Source of the DNA: Verrucomicrobiota bacterium
GTDB taxonomy: Bacteria > Verrucomicrobiota > Verrucomicrobiia > Limisphaerales > UBA9464
DNA length: 64,000 nt
Assembly: GCA_947454705.1 (NCBI GenBank)
Contig: CANGKZ010000004.1
Coordinates: 182,132-246,131 of the forward strand
Reading direction: 5' to 3'
The translations under genes and the position numbers were made by a program. The notes under the pieces were generated by a model, which was not told where the DNA came from, did not search any database, and was given only the letters and a program-made list of their open reading frames with translations. Below, piece by piece: positions 41,192 through 53,253 of this stretch. Positions within the stretch are counted from its first letter, which is position 1. Every line of letters starts with the position of its first letter.

Positions 41192-42610
41192 CTACTTCAT
41201 CGCGAGCAGGCGGGTCCACTGGTCGAGCTGGCGCTTGACCTCGCGGGTTCCGGGCGAGCCGGGGAGTTTCCGGCGGGCCATGGCTTCCTTCAAATCGAAG
41301 ACCGAGGTGACGTCCTCGGTGAAGGTGGTGTCGATGGACTTGAACTCGGCCAGCGTGAGTTTGTTCAGGGGCTTGCTGTTGGATTCTGCATATCCGACCA
41401 CAGCTCCGACCACGTGGTGCGCCTTGCGGAAGGGCATGCCCTTGAGGACGAGGTAATCAGCAAGATCGGTGGCGAGCAGCAACGGATCCGCAGCCGCCGC
41501 GGCACAGGCCGCTTCGCGCACCGTGGTGTTGTCGAGCATGGCCGCGGTGAGACGCACGCAGCGACGCACGGTGTCGGCCGTGTCGAACAGGCGTTCCTTG
41601 TCCTCCTGGAGATCGCGGTTGTAGGTCATGGGCAGACCCTTCAACAGGGTAAGCAGTGCCATGAGGTTGCCGATCACGCGTCCGGACTTGCCCCGGGTCA
41701 GTTCCGCCACGTCGGGATTCTTCTTCTGCGGCATCAACGAAGAGCCGGTGGTGTAGGCATCTGCAATGCGGATGAAGCCGAATTCGCTGCTGACCCACAG
41801 GATGATGTCCTCGCTGAGGCGACTGAGGTGCACGGCGATGAGCGCCGAGGTGGAGCAGAATTCGATCATGAAGTCGCGATCGCTCACGCCATCCATGGAA
41901 TTTTGAGTCACGCGGGCCTTGCCCAGGGAGTCCACGAATCCGAGCTGTTTGGCCACCAGGGCGCGGTCTAGGGGCAGGGTGCTGCCGGCGATCGCGCCCG
42001 AACCGAGAGGGCAGACGTTGGTCCGTTCGCGTCCGTCGGCCAGACGGCCGAGATCGCGCGCGAACATTTCAACGTAGGCCAGCAGATGATGGGCGAAGAA
42101 GACCGGTTGGGCGCGCTGGAGATGGGTGTACCCAGGGATGATGACGGCCGGATGCCGACGGCCGAGCTGAACCAGCGAGCGCTGCAGGAGGCGGAGTTCG
42201 CCGGCGAGGGCGTCGATCTCATCGCGCAGCCAGAGCCGCACGTCGAGGGCGACCTGGTCGTTGCGGGAGCGTCCGGTGTGGAGCTTGGCACCGGCGGGGA
42301 CGCGGCGGGTGAGTTCCGCCTCGATGTTCATGTGGACGTCCTCGAGCTCCGGCTTCCAGGTGAACTTCCCGGCCTCGATTTCGGCACCGATTTCCTGAAG
42401 TCCGTCGCGGATGGCCTTGAGCTCCGCCTCGGTGAGGATGCCCGCCGAGCGGAGCATGGTGGCGTGGGCGATGGAGCCCTGGATGTCATGACGCCAGAGG
42501 CGCCAGTCGAAGCTGATGGACTCCGAGAAGGCGGCTACGTCGGCCGCGGGACCACTGGTGAAGCGACCGGAGCGGGAGACGACGTCGGAGGGGCGGGGAG
42601 TGCGGGCCAT
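41192..42610 (-). CDS. argH: Argininosuccinate lyase
   Basis: This fumarase/aspartase-superfamily enzyme of 472 residues splits argininosuccinate into arginine and fumarate, the last step of arginine synthesis. The superfamily signature GSSLMPQKKNPD lies at residues 289-300. HTGRSRNDQVALD near residue 108 and the TH of PGYTHLQRAQP near 157 are intact, as are SDRDFMIEF and TTVREAACAAAA. I start at ATG 42610 (MARTPRPSD), because the upstream TTG adds only two residues. It is divergent from accA with 160 bases between them. The window also has argF at 55.4 kb, so arginine genes are dispersed rather than in one operon. Confidence 0.96.
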   Translation of the reverse strand: MARTPRPSDVVSRSGRFTSGPAADVAAFSESISFDWRLWRHDIQGSIAHATMLRSAGILTEAELKAIRDGLQEIGAEIEAGKFTWKPELEDVHMNIEAELTRRVPAGAKLHTGRSRNDQVALDVRLWLRDEIDALAGELRLLQRSLVQLGRRHPAVIIPGYTHLQRAQPVFFAHHLLAYVEMFARDLGRLADGRERTNVCPLGSGAIAGSTLPLDRALVAKQLGFVDSLGKARVTQNSMDGVSDRDFMIEFCSTSALIAVHLSRLSEDIILWVSSEFGFIRIADAYTTGSSLMPQKKNPDVAELTRGKSGRVIGNLMALLTLLKGLPMTYNRDLQEDKERLFDTADTVRRCVRLTAAMLDNTTVREAACAAAAADPLLLATDLADYLVLKGMPFRKAHHVVGAVVGYAESNSKPLNKLTLAEFKSIDTTFTEDVTSVFDLKEAMARRKLPGSPGTREVKRQLDQWTRLLAMK

Positions 42611-42770
42611 GATCAATGAAACGGTGCGCAGGAGGGTGAGGGATCGCGGGATGGGGTGAAAGTCCGAAACGCCCTGTCCTGCGGCCCGGTGATTCGGGGG
42701 AAATGACCCATTGCCTCAGCGTCCGGAACTACCTAGTTTCCGGGGCTTAGATGCCGGTTCGCGACATGCG

Positions 42771-43742
42771 ATGAAACACTATCTCGACTTCGAAAAGCCG
42801 ATCGTTGAACTCCAGCGGAAGTTGGAGGATCTGAAGCAGCACTCCGTGCAGCACGCGATGGGCGATTTTCAGGCGGAATACCAGAGCCTCCAGGTCAAGC
42901 TGGACGAGGCCTTCCGCCAGATCTTCTCCAACCTCACTCCGTGGCAGCGGGTCCAGCTCGCCCGCCATCCCAAGCGTCCCTACACGCTCGATTACCTGCG
43001 GCTGGCGTTTACCGATTTTGAGGAGCTTCACGGCGACCGCATGTTTGCCGACGACCGCGCGGTGGTCGGCGGGTTCGCCAAGTTGGGCAACCGGCGGGTG
43101 ATGGTGATCGGCACCCAGAAGGGACGCGACACCAAGGAGAACATCCTCCGCAATTTCGGCTCAGCCCACCCAGAGGGCTACCGCAAGGCGCTTCGTCTGA
43201 TGCGGCTGGCCGACAAGTTCAAGCTCCCGATCATCACGCTCATCGACACCGCCGGTGCGTATCCGGGCATCGGTTCGGAGGAACGCCACATCGGCGAAGC
43301 CATCGCGGTGAACCTGCGCGAAATGATGCTGTTCGAGGTACCGATCGTCGCCGCCGTCATTGGTGAGGGCGGATCCGGTGGAGCCTTGGGCATCGGCGTT
43401 GCGGATCGCGTGCTGATCCTGGAAAACGCCTACTACTCGGTGATCAGTCCCGAGGGATGCGCGGCAATTCTGTGGAAGGATCGTTCGGCCTCCCCGAAGG
43501 CTGCCGCGGCCTTGAAGATCACGGCCGATGACTTGAAGGAACTCGGTTTGGTGGACGAAATCGTCCGCGAACCTCTCGGCGGAGCCCACAACGACTACGC
43601 CGCGGCCGCCTCCAGCCTGAAGGAATCGCTGCTGCGCCACCTCGGCGAACTCGAGGAACGCACCGGGCCTGCGCGGTTGGACGGTCGTTACGCCAAGTTC
43701 CGCTCGTTTGGAAAATACCTCGAAGCTCAGGAAGCGGCATGA
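42771..43742 (+). CDS. accA: Acetyl-CoA carboxylase carboxyltransferase, alpha subunit
   Basis: The 323-residue protein is the alpha half of the carboxyltransferase that moves CO2 from biotin to acetyl-CoA to give malonyl-CoA for fatty-acid synthesis. It starts MKHYLDFEKPIVELQRKLED (ATG 42771). It shows RPYTLDYLRLAFTDFEELHGDR-type sequence, the IDTAGAYPGIGSEERHIGEA stretch and the oxyanion-hole region GEGGSGGALGIGVADRV. No accD is adjacent. The stop codon overlaps the manA start by four bases (ATGA at 43739), indicating translational coupling. Confidence 0.96.
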   Translation: MKHYLDFEKPIVELQRKLEDLKQHSVQHAMGDFQAEYQSLQVKLDEAFRQIFSNLTPWQRVQLARHPKRPYTLDYLRLAFTDFEELHGDRMFADDRAVVGGFAKLGNRRVMVIGTQKGRDTKENILRNFGSAHPEGYRKALRLMRLADKFKLPIITLIDTAGAYPGIGSEERHIGEAIAVNLREMMLFEVPIVAAVIGEGGSGGALGIGVADRVLILENAYYSVISPEGCAAILWKDRSASPKAAAALKITADDLKELGLVDEIVREPLGGAHNDYAAAASSLKESLLRHLGELEERTGPARLDGRYAKFRSFGKYLEAQEAA

Positions 43743-44764
43743 TTTCGGAGTCCGCCACCTCCTCCAGCGTCCCGCTCGCCTACCCGTTGCGATTCGTTCC
43801 GCTTTACAAGGAGCGGATCTGGGGCGGACGCAAGCTGGCCGAGTTCCCCGATCGCATCCTGCCTGCGGAAATTCCGGTGGGCGAATCGTGGGAGGTGACC
43901 GATCGCCCGGAAGGGGTGTCGGTCGTGGCCAACGGACCCGATCAGGGCCGCACCATTCGGTCCTTGATTGAGGAGCGCGGGAACTGGCTGACCGGCGGGG
44001 TGACCGCCCCCGGGGGACGCTTCCCCTGGTTGGTGAAGTTTCTCGACGCACGCGAGGATCTCTCGCTGCAGGTTCACCCGCCCGCGCACCGCGCCGCCGC
44101 GCTCGGGGGCGAACCGAAGACGGAGATGTGGTATGTGATGGAAGCCGCCCCGGGCGCGCGCCTGTACACGGGGCTCCGCCGTGGAGTCACGCGTACCGAA
44201 TTTGAGGCGCGTACCAAAGATGGTACGGTTGCCGGGTTGTTCCACGTGCATTCGGTCCGGTCGGGGGACGTGATGTTCCTGCCGAGCGGACGCGTCCATG
44301 CGCTGGGCGGGGGCAACCTGGTGTTTGAGATCCAGCAGAATTCCGACACCACGTACCGGGTGTTTGACTGGAACCGTGTGGGCACCGACGGGCGTCCGCG
44401 CGAGCTGCATCTCAAGCCCTCCTTTGAGTCGATCGACTTTTTTGACTGCGAGCCGGGTCTCGTTTCTGCTCGATGGGAGGAAGCCGGGGCGGGGGTGAGC
44501 CGTCGCCGTCTGGTGACCGACCTGCTGTTCCGGATCGATCATTGGAAGGTCTCGGCGGGAGCCGCGGCGTCCCTGCCAGGCGGGGAGATGCGAGTGATCG
44601 GTTGTGTGGGCGGGGCTGCCCGCATCACGGGCGGGGCGATTCCGGTGGAGTTGCCGCGCGGATCCGTGGCGCTGATTCCTAAGGCGATGGGGCCGGCTTC
44701 CATCGAAGCGGAGGGCGGAGCCGAGGTGTTGGTGGTGAGTCCCGGCGCGGTCGGCAAAGGCTGA
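43739..44764 (+). CDS. manA: Mannose-6-phosphate isomerase, class I (short form)
   Basis: This zinc-dependent cupin enzyme interconverts mannose-6-phosphate and fructose-6-phosphate. The 341-residue length fits the short bacterial ManA form. Zn ligands are visible in SLQVHP (Gln/His), in TEMWYVME (Glu) and in VHALGGG (His). PLYKERIWGGRKLAEF and ESWEVTDRPEG mark the N-terminus. Its start overlaps the accA stop, so the two genes are translated together, though they belong to different pathways. Mannose-6-phosphate may feed polysaccharide or glycan synthesis. Confidence 0.93.
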   Translation: MISESATSSSVPLAYPLRFVPLYKERIWGGRKLAEFPDRILPAEIPVGESWEVTDRPEGVSVVANGPDQGRTIRSLIEERGNWLTGGVTAPGGRFPWLVKFLDAREDLSLQVHPPAHRAAALGGEPKTEMWYVMEAAPGARLYTGLRRGVTRTEFEARTKDGTVAGLFHVHSVRSGDVMFLPSGRVHALGGGNLVFEIQQNSDTTYRVFDWNRVGTDGRPRELHLKPSFESIDFFDCEPGLVSARWEEAGAGVSRRRLVTDLLFRIDHWKVSAGAAASLPGGEMRVIGCVGGAARITGGAIPVELPRGSVALIPKAMGPASIEAEGGAEVLVVSPGAVGKG

Positions 44765-44870
44765 ACGGGAGCGAGGACTGCCCAACGAGTGAGCAAGTGA
44801 GTGAGAGCAAGTGCGGGCCGGTGCAAATGCGATTAGCAATCTGATTCGATTCACGACTTTCTGATTCTTC

Positions 44871-46757
44871 ATGGAAACCCCGAACAATTCCCCGACTCCG
44901 ACCCCGCCGCCGCCCGAGCCCAGTGTGACTCCCGGCGATCTTCCCCCAGGGATGAGCTGGCGTGAGCGGATGGGCGACGGCTGGCTGCGCGTCTTCCTGT
45001 TCGACCATTGGTTCGGCATCGCAACCCTGATGTTCATCGGGTTCGTTTTGTTTCTCGGCCTGTTCCTCACGAAAATCTGGACGGCCACTCCCGAGTGGGT
45101 GACTCCGCCGCTGAAGATCAGCGGTTTGGACATGGCCCAGGGCTGGTCTCTGGCGCGTCGAGCGGAGTCCACGGCAAAGCAGGGTAATCTGGTGGAGGCG
45201 GTGCTGACCTGGCGTTCGGCCAGCGTTCACAGCCCGGGCAATCCTGAGATCGCGCGTTCCATGCTTCGGGCCATCAGCGCTCTGCCCAAGCCGGATCGGC
45301 GCTACACTGCGATCGGATACGACCGCAGCCAATGGTTGCTGCGGCTCACCCAAACCAATGTCAACGACCTGACCCTGGTGAGCCATTTTCTGCGAAAGTA
45401 TCAGATTGATGACTGGCTGCTGCAGTTGACGAGTTCGCTCTCGAACAACATTCCCAGCGAGCTTGCGAGCGACATGCTCATCGCGAGTTTTCACCGCGGG
45501 CAGATGACCCGGTTCGGCCAGCTTTGGAGCCTCCACTCCGACACCTTCGGGAAGGACCCGATCCTGAGTCTGTATCAGCTGACTTGGGAGGCGGGTTGGG
45601 GTCCGGTGCAGGGGTTTCAGGGGGCGCGTCGAAAAATGGTGGAATTGCAGTCCACCACCACCGGGGAGCAGGCTGAAACGCTCCGCCGACTGCAACTCTA
45701 CCTGGCCTTTCAGTTGACCGATCTCACGTTGTACCGCTCGGCGCTCGACTGGTTGATCGACCATCACGTCGATCGCGTCTCGGAGAACGTCAACTACTGG
45801 CGTCTGCTCACCCGTGTTGGACGCCGGGCGGATGCGCGCGAGTTGGCGCGAAAATTCTCGCGTCCTCCAGAGACGGTGTCCGATGCGATTGGCCTGGCCA
45901 ACGCGTTCGTGGACCTGCAGCTGCCGACCGTGGCGGTGGAATTTACGCTGAACCAGCTGCGCGACTATCCGTTCAGCCCGGACCTCTGGATGCGGCTGGC
46001 GGAGCAGCGAATCGAAATGCGCGACTGGCCGGAAGTCAGACAGACCGCGGTTTCCATGCGAAACGAACCGGCGGTGCAGGGTCGCATGACCGGCATGGCC
46101 AGTTTCCTCGAGGGCCTGGTGGCGCTCAAGACGGGTGATCCCGAACTCGCTTCCAAGTTCTTCAAGGAGACTGCCTCCGGCCGGTATTCACGTCCCACCG
46201 ACGCCTTCTCTGTTTCCGAGCGAATGCTTCGACTGGGCTATCCTGCGGAATCCGCCGCGCTTCTGAAGACGATCGAAACGCAGTACGAGTCGGACATTCA
46301 GTTCTGGTTCCAGCTCACCACGGCCGCCTATGAGAGCCGTCAGATGGACCTGATGGTGCGTGCTGCAAAGAAGACCCTGAGCCTGGCGCCGGATGAGCCG
46401 ACTCACATCAACAATTACTCCGCCGTGCTGCTCGCCACCCGGACTGATCCCGAGGAAGCAGTGAAGCTCACTTTCCGCCTCACGCTGTCGTATCCGAAAA
46501 ATCGGGACTACAAGATCAACCACAGCCTCGCCTTGATCCAGAACGGGCGATTGGAAGAGGCCGAGGCGATTCTGAAAACGTTCAACCCGACGCTCATGAA
46601 TCCGGTGGAGGCGTCTTCGATCAATCTCGGCTGGTTTGAAATCCACCTGCGTCGCGGCGACAAGGCCAAGGCAAAGGAAGTCTACCGTCAAATTGACGTC
46701 ACCCGGTTGATGGAGCCGCAGACCCAGTGGGTGAACGAGCAATTCAAGAAGCTTTGA
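44871..46757 (+). CDS. Single-pass membrane protein with TPR-like repeats
   Basis: The 628-residue protein starts with a Pro-rich cytoplasmic stretch (MEPTPNNSP-like, TPTPPPPEPS) and one membrane helix at about residues 45-65 (FGIATLMFIGFVLFLGLFL). The rest is helical and carries degenerate TPR-like units, clearest near the C-terminus: NNYSAVLLATRTDPEEAVKL, NHSLALIQNGRLEEAEAIL and GWFEIHLRRGDKAKAKEVY. Such proteins usually scaffold partners. Which ones is unknown. Its last 14 bases overlap the 3' end of the converging C39-like gene. The start ATG at 44871 has no striking ribosome binding site. Confidence 0.78.
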   Translation: METPNNSPTPTPPPPEPSVTPGDLPPGMSWRERMGDGWLRVFLFDHWFGIATLMFIGFVLFLGLFLTKIWTATPEWVTPPLKISGLDMAQGWSLARRAESTAKQGNLVEAVLTWRSASVHSPGNPEIARSMLRAISALPKPDRRYTAIGYDRSQWLLRLTQTNVNDLTLVSHFLRKYQIDDWLLQLTSSLSNNIPSELASDMLIASFHRGQMTRFGQLWSLHSDTFGKDPILSLYQLTWEAGWGPVQGFQGARRKMVELQSTTTGEQAETLRRLQLYLAFQLTDLTLYRSALDWLIDHHVDRVSENVNYWRLLTRVGRRADARELARKFSRPPETVSDAIGLANAFVDLQLPTVAVEFTLNQLRDYPFSPDLWMRLAEQRIEMRDWPEVRQTAVSMRNEPAVQGRMTGMASFLEGLVALKTGDPELASKFFKETASGRYSRPTDAFSVSERMLRLGYPAESAALLKTIETQYESDIQFWFQLTTAAYESRQMDLMVRAAKKTLSLAPDEPTHINNYSAVLLATRTDPEEAVKLTFRLTLSYPKNRDYKINHSLALIQNGRLEEAEAILKTFNPTLMNPVEASSINLGWFEIHLRRGDKAKAKEVYRQIDVTRLMEPQTQWVNEQFKKL

Positions 46758-47889
46758 GCGGAGTCAATCCGCCCGAGCCGCGGGGTGGTGGGGTAGCCCC
46801 GCCACCCTTCGAGGGCCAGAGCAGGTAGGCGGTCCGGCCGGAGTGGTTCCAGGCGCGTTCAAAGGTGTCGCGCGGGATCACCCGCGCGGCGCGCTCGTGG
46901 GCGACGCCGGGATCGAGCAGCTCGACATCCCCGGTGGTAGTAAATCCGCGGACTACCACGAGATGTCCCGATGGACCTCCGGTTCGCGCGGGCGTGTGGA
47001 GCTGGTTGGCGTCCACCGACGTGATCACCGGGCTGCCCGCGGCGATCCACTCCTCCACTTCGCGCAGGCTGTTGAGTCGGGCCACGCACGCGTGCATGCC
47101 CGGCAGGGATCCGGCGAAGGCCGTGTTGAACGGCCAGTTTCCCGTCCCGGGCCATCCGGGATCGTTCACCGCCGCCGCCACCTTGGGCACCGGAAGATCC
47201 AGCGCGGGAATTCCCAGTCGCTTCGACCAATGGGCCAGTCCCATCGAAAGACTGCTCGGACTGCACCAGGATTGGATCCCCTCGGGAAAATCGACCTGCG
47301 ACCTCAGGGGAACATCCAGGTGCTTTCCCCACGCGTGTTTCTCCGGCGGCGGCGTCACCGCGTTGGTCCGCGCGGAATCAAAGACCGACAGCGCAATCAG
47401 GGAGAGACCACTTGGATCGGAGGACTCCGGGAATTCCACCTTCACCTGAATGCGCGGCCGACGCACCCGAAGCATCAGCGTGTCGGTTGCCACGCGCCCC
47501 TCGGCATCGGCCTGTCCACTCACGCTGGTTCGTGCGCCCTGCGTCGGATCCGCTGACCAGTGTCCCAGGTTGTACCAGCCGGAGGCGCCCGTATCAGAAA
47601 CGGTGCGGGCGAAAACGGAAAGACGGGTCGAGGGCGCTGCGTTCCACGACACCACCAGTTCATTCCACGGTACGGAGGGCGTCACTTCCGGGAGCACCCA
47701 CGTGGTGAGTTTTTCGGTCCGCGTTTTTTCGGCGGAGTCGAACCGCTGGAGGAGGATCAATTCTGATACAGGCTTCGCAGCATCCGCCGCCCGGGCGGTG
47801 GCGGGAGAAGACGGGATCATGAGCAGCAGGGTGGTGGCGAGGATTCCGGGAATGCGCCGTGGCCACCGCGGATTCGGGGCGGGGTTCAT
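46744..47889 (-). CDS. Secreted C39-like (papain-fold) cysteine peptidase
   Basis: The ATG at 47889 gives an export signal (IPGILATTLLLMIPSSPATA) and a 381-residue product. About 190 residues of beta-rich sequence come first. The C-terminal half matches the C39_2/peptidase_C39-like pattern: catalytic Cys in GIQSWCSPSSLSMGL, His in PSGHLVVVRGF, and an Asp-Pro stretch, ELLDPGVAHE. Such proteins are putative extracellular peptidases, often inactive or toxin-like. The start ATG overlaps the folA stop by four bases (47886-47889), an unexpected coupling. Its 3' end overlaps the converging TPR gene by 14 bases. Confidence 0.82.
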   Translation of the reverse strand: MNPAPNPRWPRRIPGILATTLLLMIPSSPATARAADAAKPVSELILLQRFDSAEKTRTEKLTTWVLPEVTPSVPWNELVVSWNAAPSTRLSVFARTVSDTGASGWYNLGHWSADPTQGARTSVSGQADAEGRVATDTLMLRVRRPRIQVKVEFPESSDPSGLSLIALSVFDSARTNAVTPPPEKHAWGKHLDVPLRSQVDFPEGIQSWCSPSSLSMGLAHWSKRLGIPALDLPVPKVAAAVNDPGWPGTGNWPFNTAFAGSLPGMHACVARLNSLREVEEWIAAGSPVITSVDANQLHTPARTGGPSGHLVVVRGFTTTGDVELLDPGVAHERAARVIPRDTFERAWNHSGRTAYLLWPSKGGGATPPPRGSGGLTPLKAS

Positions 47890-48371
47890 GCGGGGAGGCG
47901 CCGGTGGTGAACCACGTGGAAGCCCTCGCGTTCGAGCACGGTTTCGCCGCGGTCGAAGCCGGATTCGAAGGCGGGGAAGAAGGCATCGCCTTCCGGGGTT
48001 CCATGCACGCGGGAGAGGAACAGATCGCTGCACCGGGGCAGGAGCAGGGAGTAGATTTCCGCGCCGCCGGCGATCCACACGTCGCGCGGATCCTGGGCCA
48101 CGCGGGCTTCGAGGGCTTCCACCGAGGGCAGCGTGGTGGTGCCGGAGGCGGTGAAGCCGGAGCGGGAAATGATCAGCGTCTCGCGGCCGGGCAGGGGGCG
48201 CCCGATCGATTCATAGGTGCGCCGGCCCATGACCAAGATGTGGCCGAGGGTGGTTTGTTTGAACCATTTGAAATCCTCGGGCAGGTGCCAGGGAATCTGG
48301 CCCTTGTGTCCGATGACCCGGTTCTCCGCCATCGCGGCGATGGCTTTGAATGCCTTCACGCGGGCATTCAT
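47886..48371 (-). CDS. folA: Dihydrofolate reductase
   Basis: This 161-residue NADPH-dependent reductase forms tetrahydrofolate for one-carbon metabolism. I start at ATG 48371 (MNARVKAFKAIAAMAENRVI). A further upstream frame runs into unlikely sequence. Typical features are GKGQIPWHLPEDFKWF-like HKGQIPWHLPEDFKWFKQTT (Trp and the active-site Glu/Asp), MGRRTYESIGRPLPGR and WIAGGAEIYSLLL. Trimethoprim sensitivity cannot be judged. It is divergent from ribH with 85 bases between starts, and is translationally coupled to the secreted C39-like peptidase gene. Confidence 0.95.
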   Translation of the reverse strand: MNARVKAFKAIAAMAENRVIGHKGQIPWHLPEDFKWFKQTTLGHILVMGRRTYESIGRPLPGRETLIISRSGFTASGTTTLPSVEALEARVAQDPRDVWIAGGAEIYSLLLPRCSDLFLSRVHGTPEGDAFFPAFESGFDRGETVLEREGFHVVHHRRLPA

Positions 48372-48456
48372 ATCGGGACTGGGGAAGAAGAACAGCCCCG
48401 GCTTGCGGGCCTGCAGGCTTGCCCGGCGTGGGGTGTCGCCGACACATTCGGGGCGC

Positions 48457-48942
48457 ATGTTGCGCGTTCACAGCAAATCGTCCCGTCGCCACGCCCCCGG
48501 GGGGCGCTACGCCATCGTCGCCTCGCTTTACAACCGTCGCTATGTCGATGGCATGGTCGCCGCCGCCAAGGTCACGCTGGGCGAAGCAAAGCCCGATGCC
48601 GTCGAAGTGGTGCGGGTGCCGGGCGCGTTTGAAGTGCCGATGGCAGCAGCGGCGCTGGCGCGTCGGGAGAAGGACAAGCCCGATGCGATCCTTTGCTTCG
48701 GCGTGATCTGGCAGGGGGAAACCACCCATGCCCAGCACATCGCCGAAGCGGTGACGCGGGCGTTGATGGATCTGGCCATGGAGACCGGGATTCCGGTGAT
48801 CCACGAAGTGCTCACGGTGCAGACCGCGGAGCAGGCGCGCGTGCGTTGCCTGGATCCGAAGACAAACCGCGGTGTGGAAGCGGCGGCAACGGGGTTGGAA
48901 ATGGCGTCGGTGCTGCGACGCGTGCGTGGCGGGCGGCGTTAA
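48457..48942 (+). CDS. ribH: 6,7-Dimethyl-8-ribityllumazine synthase
   Basis: This 161-residue enzyme condenses a ribitylaminouracil with dihydroxybutanone phosphate in the next-to-last step of riboflavin synthesis and typically forms capsids. Motifs are ASLYNRRYVDGMV, VRVPGAFEVPMA and CFGVIWQGETTHAQHIAEAV, with His in the TTH position for proton transfer. The Trp in VIWQGET is a small departure from the more common VIRGET. I start at ATG 48457, because the long open frame upstream is antisense to folA. No other rib gene is in the window, so the pathway is split. Confidence 0.93.
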   Translation: MLRVHSKSSRRHAPGGRYAIVASLYNRRYVDGMVAAAKVTLGEAKPDAVEVVRVPGAFEVPMAAAALARREKDKPDAILCFGVIWQGETTHAQHIAEAVTRALMDLAMETGIPVIHEVLTVQTAEQARVRCLDPKTNRGVEAAATGLEMASVLRRVRGGRR

Positions 48943-48951
48943 GGAAGTCAC

Positions 48952-49021
48952 CGGTCGGTGTTTCCTCGCACCCGGGCTCGAAAGCGGTGTCGGCGCTGCG
49001 CTCTGCCACCGCACTCCAAAA
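48952..49021 (-). repeat. 70-bp dispersed element, inverted copy 2
   Basis: The reverse complement opens TTTTGGAGTGCGGTGGCAGA, as in the copy at 40869, and closes ACACCGACCG. It follows the ribH stop by 9 bases. Confidence 0.85.
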
Positions 49022-49074
49022 TCGCGCATCTAGCATCCAGTATCTGACATCTGCCCCAGCGGCCCCGCCCTTCG

Positions 49075-50250
49075 TCATCCCTTTCGGGTGCGTTCGACGA
49101 AGCGGCCCATGCGGTCCATGGCCACGCGGATCTGATCAAACGCGGTGGCGAAGCAGCAGCGGACGAATTGTTGTCCGCTCGGACCAAACGCACCGCCCGG
49201 CACGCAGGCGACTTTTTCTTCCTTCAGCAGGCCGAGCGCGAATTCCCGCGCGGGGATTCCCACGTTGGCAATGCTCGGAAACGCATAGAACGACCCGCGG
49301 GGCAGGTGGCACTTCAATCCCATGTCGTTCAGGGATTGCACGATGAAGTTGCGGCGAAGTCGGTACTGCTCGCGCATCTCGGCGGTGGCGGCGGAGCCGT
49401 GTTCCAGCGCCTCGATCGCGGCTTCCTGCGCGATGATGCTCGCGCAGAGCATCGAGTACTGGTGGATCTTCATCATGGCCTCGATGAGCTCCGTCGGACC
49501 ACAGGCATAGCCGATGCGGAATCCGGTCATCGCGTAGGCCTTCGAGAATCCGTGCAGGAAGATGGTCCGCTCGGCCATGCCCGGGAGGCTGGCGATCGAC
49601 ACGTGTTCGCCTTCGAAGGTGAGCTCGCTGTAGATCTCGTCGGTGATGACCAGCAGGTTGTGTTTGCGCACGACCGCGGCGATTTCCTCCAACTGCGCGC
49701 GGGTCATGGTGCCGCCCGTAGGGTTGGTGGGGAAATTCAACATCAGCACCTTGCTGCGCGGGGTCACGGCGGCTTCGAGCGCCTGGGCCGTGACGGCGAA
49801 TCCATCCTCCGCCTTGCACGCCACCGCCACCGGCACGCCGTACGCCAGCACGATGCTGGGCGAGTAGCTGACGTAGCAGGGTTCGTGATAGATGACTTCA
49901 TCCCCGGGGTTGAGGATCGCGCGGAGGGCGAGGTCGAGCGCTTCGCTGACGCCGACGGTGACGATCACCTGCGTCTTGGGATCGTACTGAACATGGAACT
50001 CCCGGGCGACGTACGCGGTGATGGCCTCGCGCAGACGGAGCAGGCCGAGGTTCGAGGTGTACTGGGTGCGACCGCGTTCGAGGGCGTAGATGGCGGCCTC
50101 GCGGATGTGCCACGGCGTGGCGAAGTCTGGCTCGCCCACGCCGAGCGAAATCACGCCCGGGGTGTTCTGGACGATGTCGAAGAAGTCGCGGATTCCGGAA
50201 CGCGGGATTCCGGAGACGTGGTTCGCAATGAAACTGCGGGGCTCGAACAT
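49075..50250 (-). CDS. PLP-dependent aminotransferase, class I/II (aspartate aminotransferase-like)
   Basis: The 391-residue fold-type I enzyme has the PLP lysine in [19 protein letters not shown]. Before it are FPTNPTGGT and [14 protein letters not shown], with the cofactor Asp and Tyr. N-terminal features are [20 protein letters not shown] and [15 protein letters not shown]. The closest general class is COG0436 (AspC/PatA-like). The natural amino donor and acceptor cannot be read. I start at ATG 50250 ([16 protein letters not shown]), since the longer frame reaches into divergent-promoter sequence. It is monocistronic in appearance and divergent from the second prepilin-like gene. Confidence 0.9.
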   Translation of the reverse strand: MFEPRSFIANHVSGIPRSGIRDFFDIVQNTPGVISLGVGEPDFATPWHIREAAIYALERGRTQYTSNLGLLRLREAITAYVAREFHVQYDPKTQVIVTVGVSEALDLALRAILNPGDEVIYHEPCYVSYSPSIVLAYGVPVAVACKAEDGFAVTAQALEAAVTPRSKVLMLNFPTNPTGGTMTRAQLEEIAAVVRKHNLLVITDEIYSELTFEGEHVSIASLPGMAERTIFLHGFSKAYAMTGFRIGYACGPTELIEAMMKIHQYSMLCASIIAQEAAIEALEHGSAATAEMREQYRLRRNFIVQSLNDMGLKCHLPRGSFYAFPSIANVGIPAREFALGLLKEEKVACVPGGAFGPSGQQFVRCCFATAFDQIRVAMDRMGRFVERTRKG

Positions 50251-50565
50251 GGGATGAAAACGCTGGGAGCTGGAGTCGGGAGAGAGGGTCAACGCATCGA
50301 CCGTTCCGGGAAAGGGGAAATCCCGGGGACTGTCTGCGCTGGGCCCGAAGTGAAGGTCAGGCGTGGCGCAGACTCGAAACGGCGGCTGCCCCGGCCTCAA
50401 AGGCACGGGCTGCGGCGGCGGGGGCGATCATCGCGCGTTTCATTTCGGGCCAAGTGGTTCTCCGTTCCGGGCTGCGAAGTCAAGTCTGCGGACGTGGCGC
50501 GACGCTTCCGGTATTCTGCTTTTCCCCGCCCGCGGCGCGTGCTATCGCTCTCGAACCCCCGGAAA
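50251..50565. other. Divergent intergenic region, 315 bp
   Basis: This stretch separates the starts of the aminotransferase and the prepilin-like gene and should carry both promoters, although no clear -35/-10 pair stands out. A small open frame of 28 codons lies on the minus strand at 50357-50443 ([18 protein letters not shown]...), without a ribosome binding site. No dispersed repeat is present. Confidence 0.55.
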
Positions 50566-51297
<732 letters not shown>

Positions 51298-51321
51298 ATC
51301 GGATCCCGAAGCGGCAGCGGA

Positions 51322-53253
<1,932 letters not shown>

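Noticed and set aside
42711..42770. CCGGAA...TTCCGG inverted sequence upstream of accA
   Set aside because: Only 6 bp of stem with mismatches inside, so no regulator can be inferred.
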